A stretch of DNA of 52,779 nt from Chara braunii (Eukaryota; Streptophyta; Charophyceae; Charales; Characeae): positions 716,405-769,183 of the forward strand of contig BFEA01000294.1 of NCBI GenBank assembly GCA_003427395.1. The letters are read 5' to 3'. The notes beneath the pieces are model-generated. The model saw only the letters and a program-made list of their open reading frames with translations, did not search any database and was not told the origin of the DNA. The position numbers and the translations under genes are program-made. Shown here one piece after another: positions 33,220 through 43,234 of this stretch. Within the stretch, counting starts at the first letter, position 1; each line of letters opens with the position of its first letter.

Positions 33220-33660
33220 CTTTCTCAAGCCCATGCTTAAGTAATTTACATACAATCCTTCTGGACATTTTGCCAAACCTTTCTCAATCCCAAGTTCAAT
33301 CAACTTTACATGCATCTTTTCTAGACGTCTTGCCAGACCTTTCTCAAGCCCAAGCTCAACCAATTTTACACGCAATCTTTTCTGGACATCTTACCAGGCC
33401 TTTCTCAAGCCCAAGCACAATCAATTTTACATGCATCTCTTTTGGACATCTTGCCAGATCTTTCCTAAGCCTAAGCTCAACCAATTTCGCATGCAATCTC
33501 TTTTGGACATCTTGCCAAGCCTTTCTCAAGCCTAAGCTCAACCAATTTCGCATGCAGTCTCTTTTGGACATCTTGCCAAACCTTTCTCAAGCCCAAGCTC
33601 AATCAAATTTTACATGCATCTCTTTTGGATATCTCGCCAAACCTTTTCGCATGCAATTTC
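33220..33660 (-). repeat. Minisatellite array, 61-bp unit (copy B)
   Basis: About seven units with CTTTCTCAAGCCCAAGCTCA, CCAATTTCGCATGCAATCTC and TTTTGGACATCTTGCCAAGC. Because 61 is not a multiple of 3, the long plus-strand frame through it (33132-33839) is a by-product. Confidence 0.9.
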
Positions 33661-34889
33661 TTCTAGACATTTTGCTGGACTTTTTTCAGGTTCATGGCAA
33701 CTTTATCCCTTTGACTGTTGTTCTTTTCGCATGTTTTTTCATCAGGCAGATGGAACGCCTTCCCCCCACTAAAAGCGCGATGTCCCCATCGCATAATTGG
33801 TTCTCACTCGGAGGTATGCAAACCTTGCCTGCCAACTAAGGAACGGATGCTGACCCATCAGCCCCTAAAGGGAAGGGCGATCAGTCCTCCCCCGGCTGAT
33901 AACTCACCTCATCCTCCAACTTAGTCTGGCGGCCACTTCTTTGGAGACGGGCGTCATTATTGAGGTACCACCTCACATCTGACAGGTAGGTCTAGTTCAT
34001 GCCTCCCACCCCATCTTACCATAAGTGACTCTCTCACGAATCGTTCCTCCCGAGCGGTAATTTTTGTGGATTCGGCCTCTTCCTTTCAAGAGAGTTGGGA
34101 CTCTCTATTAGTTTGTGAGTGCAGTTATGAAGACCTCGCTGTTAGTCCCAAAACGGTTTCAATGATCCGGCAGGGCGGTGTTCGTGCCATGTGGTGGTGG
34201 CGGACTCCACCCGGTACCTCGCCCGACCTTCCCCGTGGACAGTGCTGCTTGACTTAATGCGAGCAGCCTTGGTCCATCCCAAACGGTCGGGCTGCCCCTC
34301 AACGGCGCGGCGTGTGGTTGGAGAGGGTCAAAGAGACTTAGAAGAGCAACTCTCGGTCCCTTTCGAGCACCCTGGACGTTTAGGAACTCAACGTGAGGTG
34401 CAGTTTGAACCTTCCGGCTATAGCTCGTTTTTGAAGTTGGTTCTAGATGTTGAGTATCGTTCATGATGCCTCTTAACCTTGTGTCCCTGCTTATGAGGAA
34501 AAGGTCGCGCTTGGACTTTTCCCTATGGGGCAAAGGTCTTGGGGTCGTGGTACGAGCATCGATATCCCCCTCTTGCTGAGGCCTGAGACTAGAAGAAGAG
34601 GGAAGGCTCAGTCCAAATGCTATCTCCGTGGTCGACCCGACGACCTTTTCCAATTTGTCTGGGGTCCCCTGTTTATGCAATGCACTTTCCAATTCTCAGG
34701 CAAACGCTCAATCAAATGCTCTTTTGAAGTCTTTCTTAAAGTTGATTCTGATGACCAATTTGACGGCCTCTTTCAGTTGGAGCCATTTCTCATTACCAAC
34801 CCATCGGTCCTTCTCAATTGTCAATCTCAATCTCTTTTCAAATCCGCTTTCCATAACCGTTCCGACAACATTCCCAACTCACACCTTTC

Positions 34890-35295
34890 TCATTTCCTTT
34901 CTCGAGGCTATTTCTTATGACCGTCCCAACGACCCTTTCAATTTTCTTTCCATCTCCTTCAATATCCTTTTCAAGGCTGATTCTTTCGACCGTCCCCACT
35001 ATCATTTCAACTCTTCATCCATCTCTTCCAATGTTCTTTTCAAGTCTGATTTTTGCGATCGACCCGACGGCCATTTCAACTCTTCATCCATCTCTTCTAA
35101 TTTCATTTTCAAGGTTGATTCTTGTGACCGACTCGACGACCATTTCAATTCTTCTTCCCTCTCTTCCAATCTCTTTTTCAAGGTTGATTCTTGTGACCGA
35201 CCCGACGACCATTTCAATTCTTCTTCCATCTCTTCCAATCTCTTTTTCAAGGCTATTCTTGTGACCGACCCGACAACCATTTCAATTCTCATAAC
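34890..35295 (-). repeat. Minisatellite array, 69-bp unit (copy B)
   Basis: About five units with CGACCCGACGACCATTTCAA, TTCTTCTTCCATCTCTTCCA and ATCTCTTTTTCAAGGTTGAT. It is in the same place as the 69-bp array of copy A. Confidence 0.9.
35002..35292 (-). CDS. Coiled-coil repeat ORF (copy B)
   Basis: This minus-strand frame of 96 codons, in the sense orientation of the element, consists of about four 23-residue repeats, for example STLKKRLEEREEELKWSS. It is rich in Glu, Lys and Leu in a heptad-like spacing and strongly suggests a coiled coil. The unit length in DNA (69 bp) keeps the frame through every repeat. Copy A carries the same repeat with the LEEKLEEMD core, but with a stop in one unit. 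It lies downstream of the post-pol ORF and could be the end of a longer, now broken protein. Alternatively the Glu/Leu-rich reading is simply what a pyrimidine-rich repeat yields on its complement. Confidence 0.35.
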   Translation of the reverse strand: MRIEMVVGSVTRIALKKRLEEMEEELKWSSGRSQESTLKKRLEEREEELKWSSSRSQESTLKMKLEEMDEELKWPSGRSQKSDLKRTLEEMDEELK

Positions 35296-35384
35296 TCAAT
35301 CCAGCTCAATCTCATTCAACCTTTATCAAGCAATCATGTAAGGGGACCCCAATGACAATTTATATTGACCCTTATCAGGGTTCA

Positions 35385-35595
35385 TTTTGCTATTACAAGT
35401 CGAACAACCTTGTCAGGGTTGTTCTTTTCCATTTCAGTCGAACAACCTTGTTAGGATCGTTCTTTTCCATTTCAATTGAACAACCTTGTTAGAGTCGTTT
35501 TTTTCCCATTTCAATCGAACAACCTTGTTAGGGTCGTTCTTTTCCATTCCAGTAGAACAACCTTTTTAGGGGTCATTCATTTCCATTCCAATGTT
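35385..35595 (-). repeat. Minisatellite array, about 38-39-bp unit (copy B)
   Basis: Five units of GTCGAACAACCTTGTTAGGG and TCGTTCTTTTCCATTTCA type, equivalent to the array at 9475-9660 in copy A. Confidence 0.88.
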
Positions 35596-36498
35596 AGCGC
35601 CCGAGGGGATGGGCCTCGAGGACACGGATCCCATCTTTTACGAGGAGGGGGTTAGAAGGTGACCATCTTATACAGTTTTCTGCGTGCGATATTTTTTATC
35701 GTCTCTCAATACAACTTGCCGTTACAATGGTCTTATGCATATACCCGACTTAGCGTCTAGCGCTCACGCGGAGGCTCTCGACCTCAGGCAGCACTAGCCC
35801 ACTCGGCCGTTCAATCATAGTCACGGGTACGGAACCAACCTCCTGTTTTCACTCTTTTGTCACGCTCAGACCCTTGTTTCTTGCAACACAACTCGATTTG
35901 GTTGGATTAGGCTCCTAGGGGAGGGACATCTTTACGCCCTTCTACCCATAGGTTCCCTAACCTCTCCTGTACCCGACTTGATACCCAATGCTTTGTCTTG
36001 CTCAACAACCTAAATTCATAGTCCTTTTTTTCCAAAATATAATCTTTGTCTTTCCCAAGGTCCATAAAACAACCATCCCAACTAGTCTCATACCAATGTC
36101 CCTTGCCAACCTTTCCTGTGCAGAATCACCCCAAGGTAGCTCATACAGAAAGTAGTCCATAACTTATCCACTGCTTGTCTTGCTAAGTCTTGGCTAGTTG
36201 ATTTCTTGTTCAACTACCTTGTTCACACTTGCCAAGTACTACCATCTCAATTGCTAAGAAGACCTTTGTCATGCATTCACCATTCCTTGTCCCTTTCGCT
36301 GCTACTAGGCCTTTGCCGCTTGTTTTTTCTTCCCGGCATCCCTTCTCGTCGGCCCCACGGCTCCCAGGCCGAAGGCCCCGATTTTCTTTCTCTTTCTCAC
36401 GATTTCTTGCAATTCCCCCTCACTGTAGAAGTCCAGGGTTGTAACCGCCTCCCTGACCCTCATCATTCTTCTGACCTTGATGATCCAGTCATGTTTTA
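35596..36498 (-). other. Copy B 3' region, no gene seen
   Basis: Homologous to copy A 9661-10800. Short plus-strand frames at 36206-36577 are on the opposite strand to the element and resemble nothing known. Confidence 0.45.
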
Positions 36499-37077
36499 TT
36501 ACGTTAATCCATTGTTCAAACCAATGGCTATATGTTGGTCCGAACTCTTCCTCCCACTTGGAGGGGCCTTCCTTTGAGTCATTCGGCGTTGGTCGCCCCT
36601 CTTCCCTTGGTCTTTTGATTTCATCCGTTTCATCCCACTACTGATGTTGATAACCTCGTGCAACTCTTCCTCAACCTCGCCCTCTTCTTCCCGTACGCGG
36701 CGGTATTCACCCGTAAAATTTTTAGGGTTCAGGTTATACGGAATGCTTGAACTTGCCTCATATCTCTCCTCATAGTCCCCATAGTCTCTCTCATAACTGT
36801 CAGGCATACTTTGTCCCCCCTCTTCACTTCTCTCTTCCATCCTTTGCTGCCCACTTTCCTCATCAGACAAAGGTTGCAATTTCTCGCCTTCCCTGAGGGG
36901 TGAGGGCCCCTTACATGTGAGTTTTCTTTTCCTTTTTCCCATCGTACTTCTTGGTTGTGGGCCTATAAACAACGTTGGACTCTGCCTGTCCTGTCGTCTC
37001 TCTGGCCTGTGCCATTCATCTTCGACAGGTACGTTAACACGGTTGATATCGTTCTTGTTGTTGAACTTCATTTTCAC
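36499..37077 (-). CDS. Post-pol ORF of copy B (unknown, charged protein)
   Basis: This intact minus-strand frame of 192 codons lies downstream of integrase. It begins MKMKFNNKNDINRVNVPVED and has a basic patch GKRKRKLTCKGPSPLREGEK that could act as a nuclear localisation signal. An acidic, Tyr-rich middle follows (SYERDYGDYEERYE), and the C-terminal third is rich in Glu, Lys and Arg. There is no signal peptide, membrane segment or zinc finger, so it is not an obvious envelope. Copy A carries the same region in broken form (10837-11157), with the PSPLREGEK-like start conserved. The sense orientation, the place in the element and survival of the frame in an otherwise damaged copy argue for a real accessory protein. 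Its function is unknown. Confidence 0.5.
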   Translation of the reverse strand: MKMKFNNKNDINRVNVPVEDEWHRPERRQDRQSPTLFIGPQPRSTMGKRKRKLTCKGPSPLREGEKLQPLSDEESGQQRMEERSEEGGQSMPDSYERDYGDYEERYEASSSIPYNLNPKNFTGEYRRVREEEGEVEEELHEVINISSGMKRMKSKDQGKRGDQRRMTQRKAPPSGRKSSDQHIAIGLNNGLT

Positions 37078-37269
37078 TCAAATTTTTCATGTGCCTGTCA
37101 TCACAAGGAAGACGAAAGACCCAATCCATGCTCCCAAGGCGAAGCCCTGTTCAAGCAAAAGAGAAGACAAAACCCCGTTCCCATATAGCGCCAAGATTCC
37201 CCCATTCTTAGGGATGCACCCCTTGCCTTAGTCCCCTTCACGCAATACCATATGATACACCGTTCCGCG

Positions 37270-37395
37270 ACCTCCATCCGGATCCCATCCATCCCCCACA
37301 AAAACTATGATACATTGCCCCAGGCATCCATCCAAATCCCATTCATCCCTCACAAAAACTATGATACATTGCCCCAGGCATACTCCCTTCATGTC
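37270..37395. repeat. 55-bp tandem repeat between post-pol ORF and INT
   Basis: Two full units and a partial: ATCCCATCCATCCCCCACAA, AAACTATGATACATTGCCCC, AGGCATCCATCC. Copy A has one unit at about 11545-11600. Confidence 0.85.
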
Positions 37396-37479
37396 ACTCA
37401 ACTCAAGCAACTCTCCCAAAGGCACAGTCATAACCACCCCCAAAAAAAAACAAGACATATCACAGATAAGATCTCTGCC

Positions 37480-38760
37480 GACACTTATTCTGTCGGCTCC
37501 CCAGTTTCTTATCTTGGGCCTCTTGCAACCATTGTTCCACGGATCCCGACTTAGAAATCTGACCAGCCGTTGTCCCGGAAATGACCCTTTCAAACCGGTC
37601 CCATCCAAATCTTACAACTCGACGGTGTTCATCCCCAGACGCTTGGCGACCCGGTAGGGGCCCTTGAATCTTCTTCCCATCTGTCCTGACCAAGTGCTCT
37701 CCAATGCCAAATTTCTGACTAGGATCATTTCTCCCACCTGGAGTGGTTCTTTCCATATATTCTTGAGTTGGTATCACCTTGCCTTATCTTTCATTCTACT
37801 ACCCAAGACTCGGTTCACCACCCCCTCCATTGCCTCCTCATTCTGAATAATCTGCCGACATCGAGCCTCAATCAACTATTCCGTTGTCAAGTGCGGATCG
37901 TCATCCAGCCTATTCCAAGTCGATACTAGGGTTCCAGTTGGAAGTCAATTTCCCTCCCATACCATAACTCGACTGAAATACATCATGTAGTTCTTTGGAT
38001 TTACGTTTTTTGTGAAAATGGTATGCTTAAGGTACTTGGGCCAGTTCCCAAGATCGTCTGCTACTAACTTTGCAATCGTGTTTTTCAGGGTCCGATGTCC
38101 CCTTTCCACGGGCGCATTAGCCTCCAGGTGGTATGACTCAATTAGCTTAATGGGCACCCTGAGTCTTTTACAAGTGTTCAATACTTCCTGATTTATGAAT
38201 TTTGTCCTATTATCAACTATAAACCTCATGATGAATGGATGCCTTGGGTAGAAGTCTTCAATCGATCCTGCCACTGCTATTCCAGTTTTCTTCTTGAGAG
38301 CTATTGCTTCTACAAGCGCTCTCAGGTTATCTCTAGCGTCAAGTATGTACCTGTATCCTTTCGTAGATACCGGCATGACTGCGAGATCGAGGGGGACTAG
38401 ATGTCCCGGTCCTAGCACCCTCGTGTGTCTCAAGGGTTCAAAAATCCCCGCCGTACTCCGCTTTTGACAGATCAGATAGGTATGGCAATATGTATCATGC
38501 TTCCCATTCCTGGCGAGAACTAGAGTGGCGCTATTTTCGCCAGTGTCCCCTTCGAGGAGCGATGTCCCCCAACCAATCCATCATGCATTGCCTGAATTAT
38601 GTCCACCTGCCAGGATCGTGCGCACACAACCCTTTTAGGCAGAGGCCTTCCTCCTCCTTGAAGAGGTGCCCATCCCTTAATATGTACTTGTCGGCCTCTT
38701 CTCTCGCCTTGAGGTTGATCTCCCTAGCCTCCTTATTTCCCACTAGCATTAGACCGATTT
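37480..38760 (-). pseudogene. Integrase of copy B
   Basis: The minus-strand frame 38433-37945 covers the catalytic core: VPLDLAVMPVSTKGYRYILD (first Asp), RFIVDNRTKFINQEVLNTC (second Asp) and ANAPVERGHRTLKNTIAKLV (Glu), with 35 residues between the last Asp and the Glu, as expected for retroviral-type integrases. Upstream the zinc finger is damaged (YCHTYLIC where copy A keeps CQTCLIC). Downstream the frame 37777-37460 gives a C-terminal module with EHLVRTDGKK, and another frame gives GTGLKGSFPGQRLVRFLSRD, matching the GPY/F-like end of copy A. At least two frameshifts break it, but the catalytic triad is intact. Confidence 0.88.
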
Positions 38761-39660
38761 CCTTGAAAATCCCATCGTACATCTGAATAAGGAAGAATTT
38801 CTTTCTATCCTGGCGATCCTCCTTCCCATCATGTGCCTGGTTCACCAGGTACTGTTGCCGCTTTTGTTCCCATGTCTCAACCAGATTCATAATTGTTCCC
38901 CGTCCTCCTTTTACTGCCATCGCCATCAGTTCCTCTTGTGGCTCTGCCTTGTAACTGATCCTTCCCTAAGTTCCGCAACTATAGCGGGAGACCTTTTTTC
39001 CAAGGCTTTAATCAACAACTCCCCCGATGCGCAAGCCGGGTTTATCACCTCATTGTCTACCACAAGGGTCCCTCCCTTGTAGTCGAGGAACGCGTCGATA
39101 GGCTCTGCGTCCTGTACTACTTTCGGCGTGATGCAAACCCTGCTCAGGCCATCGACCCTATTTCTAAGGCCAACAATGCACTCGATCCTGTAATCGAACT
39201 GCCAAATGAAACCGACCCATCTTCCCAGAGTAGGGTCTATGGGATTGTAATTCTTTAGCGCTCCTGCGACAATCGTTGGATCGATTCTCAAGATGAAGCG
39301 TCTCCCAAAGAGGTAGGCCTGGAAGGTCTTGAGGCAGTGAAGGACGACCAGTACCTCCTTGAACTAAGAGTAGCGAAGCTCTGCAGAGTTCAATGTCCGA
39401 CTCTCGAATCTGATCGGCCTCTCTCTCCCATCCTCACCTCTCTGTATCAGGACTCCTCCCACTGCTAACGGTTCCCCATCGGTCTCAAGTACAAACGACT
39501 GCCCTACCTCATCATTGAAACACGGAGCGGCAAGGGTAACTGCTCCGACGTCAATATGTCGTTGAGGGCCTGGACTGTGGTCTCCCGCTCCTCGATCCAA
39601 TCCATTGTACCTTCGTCGTGGATCATGGCCCGAATGGGTTCCTCTATCATGGCAAAACTT
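38761..39660 (-). pseudogene. RNase H and tether of copy B
   Basis: The frame 39738-39364 contains LETDGEPLAVGGVLIQRGED and RERPIRFESRTLNSAELRYS, followed by a stop. A shift leads to 39291-38926 with MRIDPTIVAGALKNYNPIDP and VGLRNRVDGLSRVCITPK. Together these give the Asp, Glu and Asp of RNase H in the gypsy arrangement. Then comes an acidic tether (ASGELLIKALEKR) and the frame 38926-38597 leading to the integrase zinc finger. Equivalent to 12791-13668 in copy A. Confidence 0.87.
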
Positions 39661-40800
39661 TTGATAAAAATCCTTCAAAACCCCACAACCCCTAGGAAGG
39701 CCCTTTGTTCCGTTGTGGTACGTAGGGGTGTTGGCCATTGGGAGATCTTGTCGGTTTTGGTTGGGTCGGGTCTCCTTCCGTACGCCCCGCAGCAGAAGCC
39801 CATGATGGTCACTTCTGAGACTGCAAGGATACTATTGGGACCACTGGCGGTGATGTTGTACTCCAAGAACCTGCGGAGGAGCTCCTTGATGTCTTGTAAA
39901 TGATCCCACACAAATTTTCGTACTCCGGGTTGAACTTTCATTTCATCCTTTTCCCGGGCGCCCTTGATTGGATTGTCATCAATATAGGGCTCGCACTTTG
40001 CTGGGAAGATGTCCTCAGCAGCTGCAAGGATCCTCCTCTGTGCTTCTGCCACAACATTGGTGAAGCCCATAGGGGTTACTTGCATTTGCAGCTGGCCTAC
40101 CAAGGTATTCATGGCCATGTAGGGTCTATCCCGGGCGTCCAACGGGAGCTGATTGTATCCGGAATAGAGATCTACCAGTGAGTGAATGCTTCGACTGGCG
40201 TGGGACTCTGCCAACAAGTCTGCTTGAGGAAGCGACCCTGCATCCCAAATAGTGACAACGTTCAATTTATGTAGATCCTGGATCCACCTAAGCGTCTTGT
40301 TAGGCTTCCGGAGCACAAACCACCCGTTTGCGTATGGAGATGCGGTAACTTCTGCAACAAAGGAGTCTATTTTTGCTTTAAGCAAATTTGTTGCCTCTCC
40401 CGCTATTCCAAAATCGTAGTTGGTCCTTTGTCATTCCAACATTCGTGCTCGACTGTGTGAATCATGACAGGGGGTATCAACTTTGCGTCCAGTCGTCCCT
40501 TCTGATGGTCATTGAAGGCAAATGTCAGGTGAAATTCTTGACACGCTTCCTTGATCAAGTGTGTTTCCTGCTACGTCAGGAATCCCTCTACTCCTATCTT
40601 CATGGCCTCTGCTACTTCGTTCGGTATTTGATGCCCTTCCGTTGCCCATCTTTCGCTGATCACTCGGAGAATTTCCTCCCTTTCCATGGCTTCTTCCTTT
40701 GTTGTTTTTAGCAGGACCGAGACAGGCTTAGCCTTCTTTCCTACTTGCTTGTACTTCCGAACGCTTCCTTCCAGAATCTTTCTCCTAAAAAATTAACAGT
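39661..40800 (-). pseudogene. Reverse transcriptase of copy B (YIDD type)
   Basis: The main frame 40385-39675 is 236 codons: NGWFVLRKPNKTLRWIQDLH at residues 20-39, VDLYSGYNQLPLDARDRPYM at 71-90, MQVTPMGFTN at 101-110, the catalytic CEPYIDDNPIKG with YIDD at 134-137, and a thumb ending TEQRAFLGVVGF. The upstream frame (40390-40770) reads a pre-RT region with VGVEGFLT, ACQEFHLTFAFNDHQKGR and PVMIHTVEHECWND. From family knowledge, this pre-RT layout, QDLxxLN instead of DYRxLN, and PYIDDxPxKG are typical of gypsy elements abundant in basidiomycete fungi. Stops near 40380 and 40575 and a shift near 39670 break the gene. Confidence 0.9.
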
Positions 40801-40822
40801 AGGAAGAAAGACAATAGGCACT

Positions 40823-40850
40823 TAAAAAAAAAAAAAAAAAAAAAAAAAAA
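40823..40850. repeat. Poly(A) run inside the pol linker
   Basis: About 27 uninterrupted A on the plus strand, between PR and RT of copy B. No tailed insert is obvious beside it, so it may be a simple slippage expansion. Confidence 0.9.
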
Positions 40851-41075
40851 GTTGGGACCGCGTTTGGTACCTCGGCAAGTCGTGGCTGGATGCTGATCAG
40901 TTTCCCATTTAGGTAGTAGCCCTTTCAAACTTCTCCCTCAAACTTGGCGAGCGTGACCGGATTACCCCTACCTTATGGTACTTTATAGCTTCAACGAGCG
41001 GCAGTAAGTGAGGGATTTCAAATGTTATTCTTGACTCCTTATCTCGCGCCTCCTTTGATCTGGGCAGACTGACCC

Positions 41076-41870
41076 CTAATTCGACCTCGGTTTCCTTTTT
41101 ATCATCATAACACCCAAAGCATCGTCCTCCTGTCTCCGCTTCTTTTGTGGTAACCCATCTTGACCCACTCTTTCTTGCTGAATGCTTCCTCGATCATGAT
41201 CTCTACCCTTTCTCTCATCCCGTCCATTCGTGCGAAGGCCCCCTTTCTGGCGCTTTCCTCGAATGATGGCGACCACATTGCTAATTTCCCCTTTGGTGTG
41301 TCGCCCCCTGTCCCAATGAGACGGAGCAGCTCTCCCCGTCCCGTCACTGGGTCTTCTATGTCTACCATGTATCCCCCATCGTTCAGGTGCATCCCTATCA
41401 TTTCCACATTCAAACACCAATGTCTTCCAATGATTATGTCATGGTCCATCTCATTCATGACAGTCATCCGTTGGAACGACTAAATGGACTCCCTGACACC
41501 CGCCTTTACGGCGCACTTAGTGACATATTTGGAGAACGGGATTTCCCCACCTGCCCCGCGGATGCTTCTGGTTGTTTCTTTGTTCACTCCGCATTCTGTG
41601 ATTTCCGCGAAGTCTCTCCTAATGAGCGTGATTTCAGCCCCTTTGTCCACAAACGCATCTGTGTGATGGTTTCCGATCTACACGTTCAACTTCCCCATAG
41701 GCAGCGCATGAAAACTAAGCTTTGTTCCAGGTGGTGTCCTCATAACTTCGCCACCTTCACGATCTGGTAAGCTCAGGCAGATATCTGCGAAAGCCTTTTC
41801 CAGATCTTCCAAGTAGTGACTTCTCTCGGTGCCTCCTCCTCCTTCTCCTGAGGTTCCGGTCATTCCTCTA
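41076..41870 (-). pseudogene. Aspartic protease of copy B (active-site DKG)
   Basis: The minus-strand frames 41863-41678 and onward give SHYLEDLEKAFADICLSLPD, then ALPMGKLNV, then after a stop the active-site region DAFVDKGAEITLIRRDFAEI, and further on NEMDHDIIIGRHWCLNVEMI in the frame 41467-41105. The pattern hydrophobic-D-x-G-A-E-I ... D-I-I-I-G-R-x-W is that of retroelement pepsin-like proteases. Asp-Lys-Gly replaces the usual Asp-Ser/Thr-Gly. A stop after the ALPMGKLNV segment and another near 41480 break the frame. It lies between gag and RT, as expected for gypsy. Confidence 0.82.
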
Positions 41871-42210
41871 TGTCTACTCTTCGCCTGGTCAACAACTGTC
41901 TAAGGCCCTTCAGGAGCCTAGGACTTCCCTGCAGCATGGTCTGGAATGAGACGGACACCATGGTCCCTAGTAGCTTGCTAAGGGTGTCATCGATCTCGGG
42001 CATAGTCAAAATAGGGATCTGGTACAGGAATTTTTTTTTGGCCGAGGTTTCTTTGTCTATCGGGGCCTCTTCTCTAGGTTTCCCGTAAACCCTCTCGTAC
42101 TCCTGCGCCTCAATCTCTTGCGTCACCCCCGGGCCATCCCCCGCGTCTTCCATAACTGTGGTTTGCATGACCTTATTTTTTGTCGCTCGCTGCCTTGTGG
42201 TCACGTTCAC
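41860..42210 (-). pseudogene. Gag-PR linker ORF of copy B
   Basis: A 116-codon frame with an acidic start (VTQEIEAQEYERVYGKPREE) and a helical segment FLYQIPILTMPEIDDTLSKL, LLGTMVSVSFQTMLQGSPRL. It sits between the zinc knuckle and the protease active site, so it is probably the C-terminal part of gag or an N-terminal extension of pol. I do not recognise a named domain. The frame between it and the zinc knuckle (42210-42385) contains stops. Confidence 0.6.
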
Positions 42211-42384
42211 CTTATCCCGCCCATCGCTTTCTAGAATAAAATTAGCTTGCGGCCCGCGCCCTCGCGCCTGTTCCCAAACGATTTCCGCTACCGGCTCAGC
42301 TTCTACAGCGGCAACATCCAGATTGTTTAGGGAAATTACGGCTCGTCACATTCCTCCTGGGGAGTTCCAATTGAGTTTCTCTCC

Positions 42385-42795
42385 TTAGGGACCTATGATC
42401 TCTCCTCGTAGCGTCCTATAACATCTCTTCTGCATGATATCATGATTGAGTTTGGGACACGCCCGCACAAAATGTCCGATTAATGTGCAATATCTGCAAT
42501 GTTCATTGGCCGGATCTCTCCTATTGAACCCTCGGTTGGCTATTCCTGCCGGAACCACAGCCTCCTGCGGTGGCAGGGGGGGTCGGACCACCTGGGCTTG
42601 CATTACCATTAATGCGTTTTCCACTCTTTCAATCTTGCCATCTACTCCGTGGACGCGCTCATGCGGACTCTCTATTCCTCCTTACACCTTATCTCATGTC
42701 TTGGCGGTTAGAACTCTCCCTCCTTCAGTAGGGCCAAAGAGTCGGGCACGACCATCTTTTCGGTAATGTCCGTCACAGTACCGAAGTCAACGTCC
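42385..42795 (-). pseudogene. Gag nucleocapsid with CCHC knuckle, copy B
   Basis: The minus-strand frame 42624-42385 carries CRYCTLIGHFVRAC, a perfect C-x2-C-x4-H-x4-C zinc knuckle, preceded by a Pro/Gln/Arg-rich stretch (VVRPPLPPQEAVVPAG) and RGFNRRDPANEH. Such knuckles bind the element's RNA during packaging. It directly follows the capsid-like part upstream and ends in a stop at 42385, with a short broken stretch before the linker ORF. Confidence 0.85.
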
Positions 42796-42802
42796 CTGGT
42801 AT

Positions 42803-43231
42803 TCATAAATTTCGTGGTCTGCTAGTAGGCTGATAGGATCTCATTTTGTCAAACTCGGTGAACTGTCTAAGGGAGTACTTACTCATTATATGGTCCGTCA
42901 CCCCCGGGATCCGCAACGCCACGAGGGTGCTTAGGAAATCGTTATACGTTGCGAATTTCTTCCTTTGTACCGCAGCCAACTCTGTTTTTGTAGCCATTTT
43001 CTCGGCTGCCAGATACTTTCTCATCATTACATCCCGGGCTTCCTTCCAGGATCTGCTGGCCGCGATGATAACCATTATATCCCTCCCTAGGTTCAATGAT
43101 ACATGCTGCCCTAGGTGGTCCATTTTCTCTTTCCCACTCCACCTCAGTAGTGCTGCGAAGTCCTCGTAATTTATTAGGAACTTCGTAATATTCGCCCCAT
43201 CGAACGTCATCTTCTTTTTGGCATCCGCCAA
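42803..43231 (-). pseudogene. Gag capsid core, copy B
   Basis: A 142-codon frame reading MADAKKKMTFDGANITKFLI, NYEDFAALLRWSGKEKMDHL, SRSWKEARDVMMRKYLAAEK, ATYNDFLSTLVALRIPGVTD. The pattern FDGxNITKFL followed by a W and a long alpha-helical stretch matches the retrotransposon gag capsid layout. It is in a different frame from the N-terminal gag piece (ends 43235) although they nearly touch, so a single small indel probably separates two parts of one gag. Confidence 0.8.
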
Positions 43232-43234
43232 GTA

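Noticed and set aside
33132-33839. 235-codon plus-strand ORF
   Set aside because: It reads through the 61-bp minisatellite antisense to the element; the repeat structure explains it.
34628-35341. 237-codon plus-strand ORF over the 69-bp repeat
   Set aside because: Antisense to the element; if either strand is coding, the minus-strand coiled coil fits the orientation.
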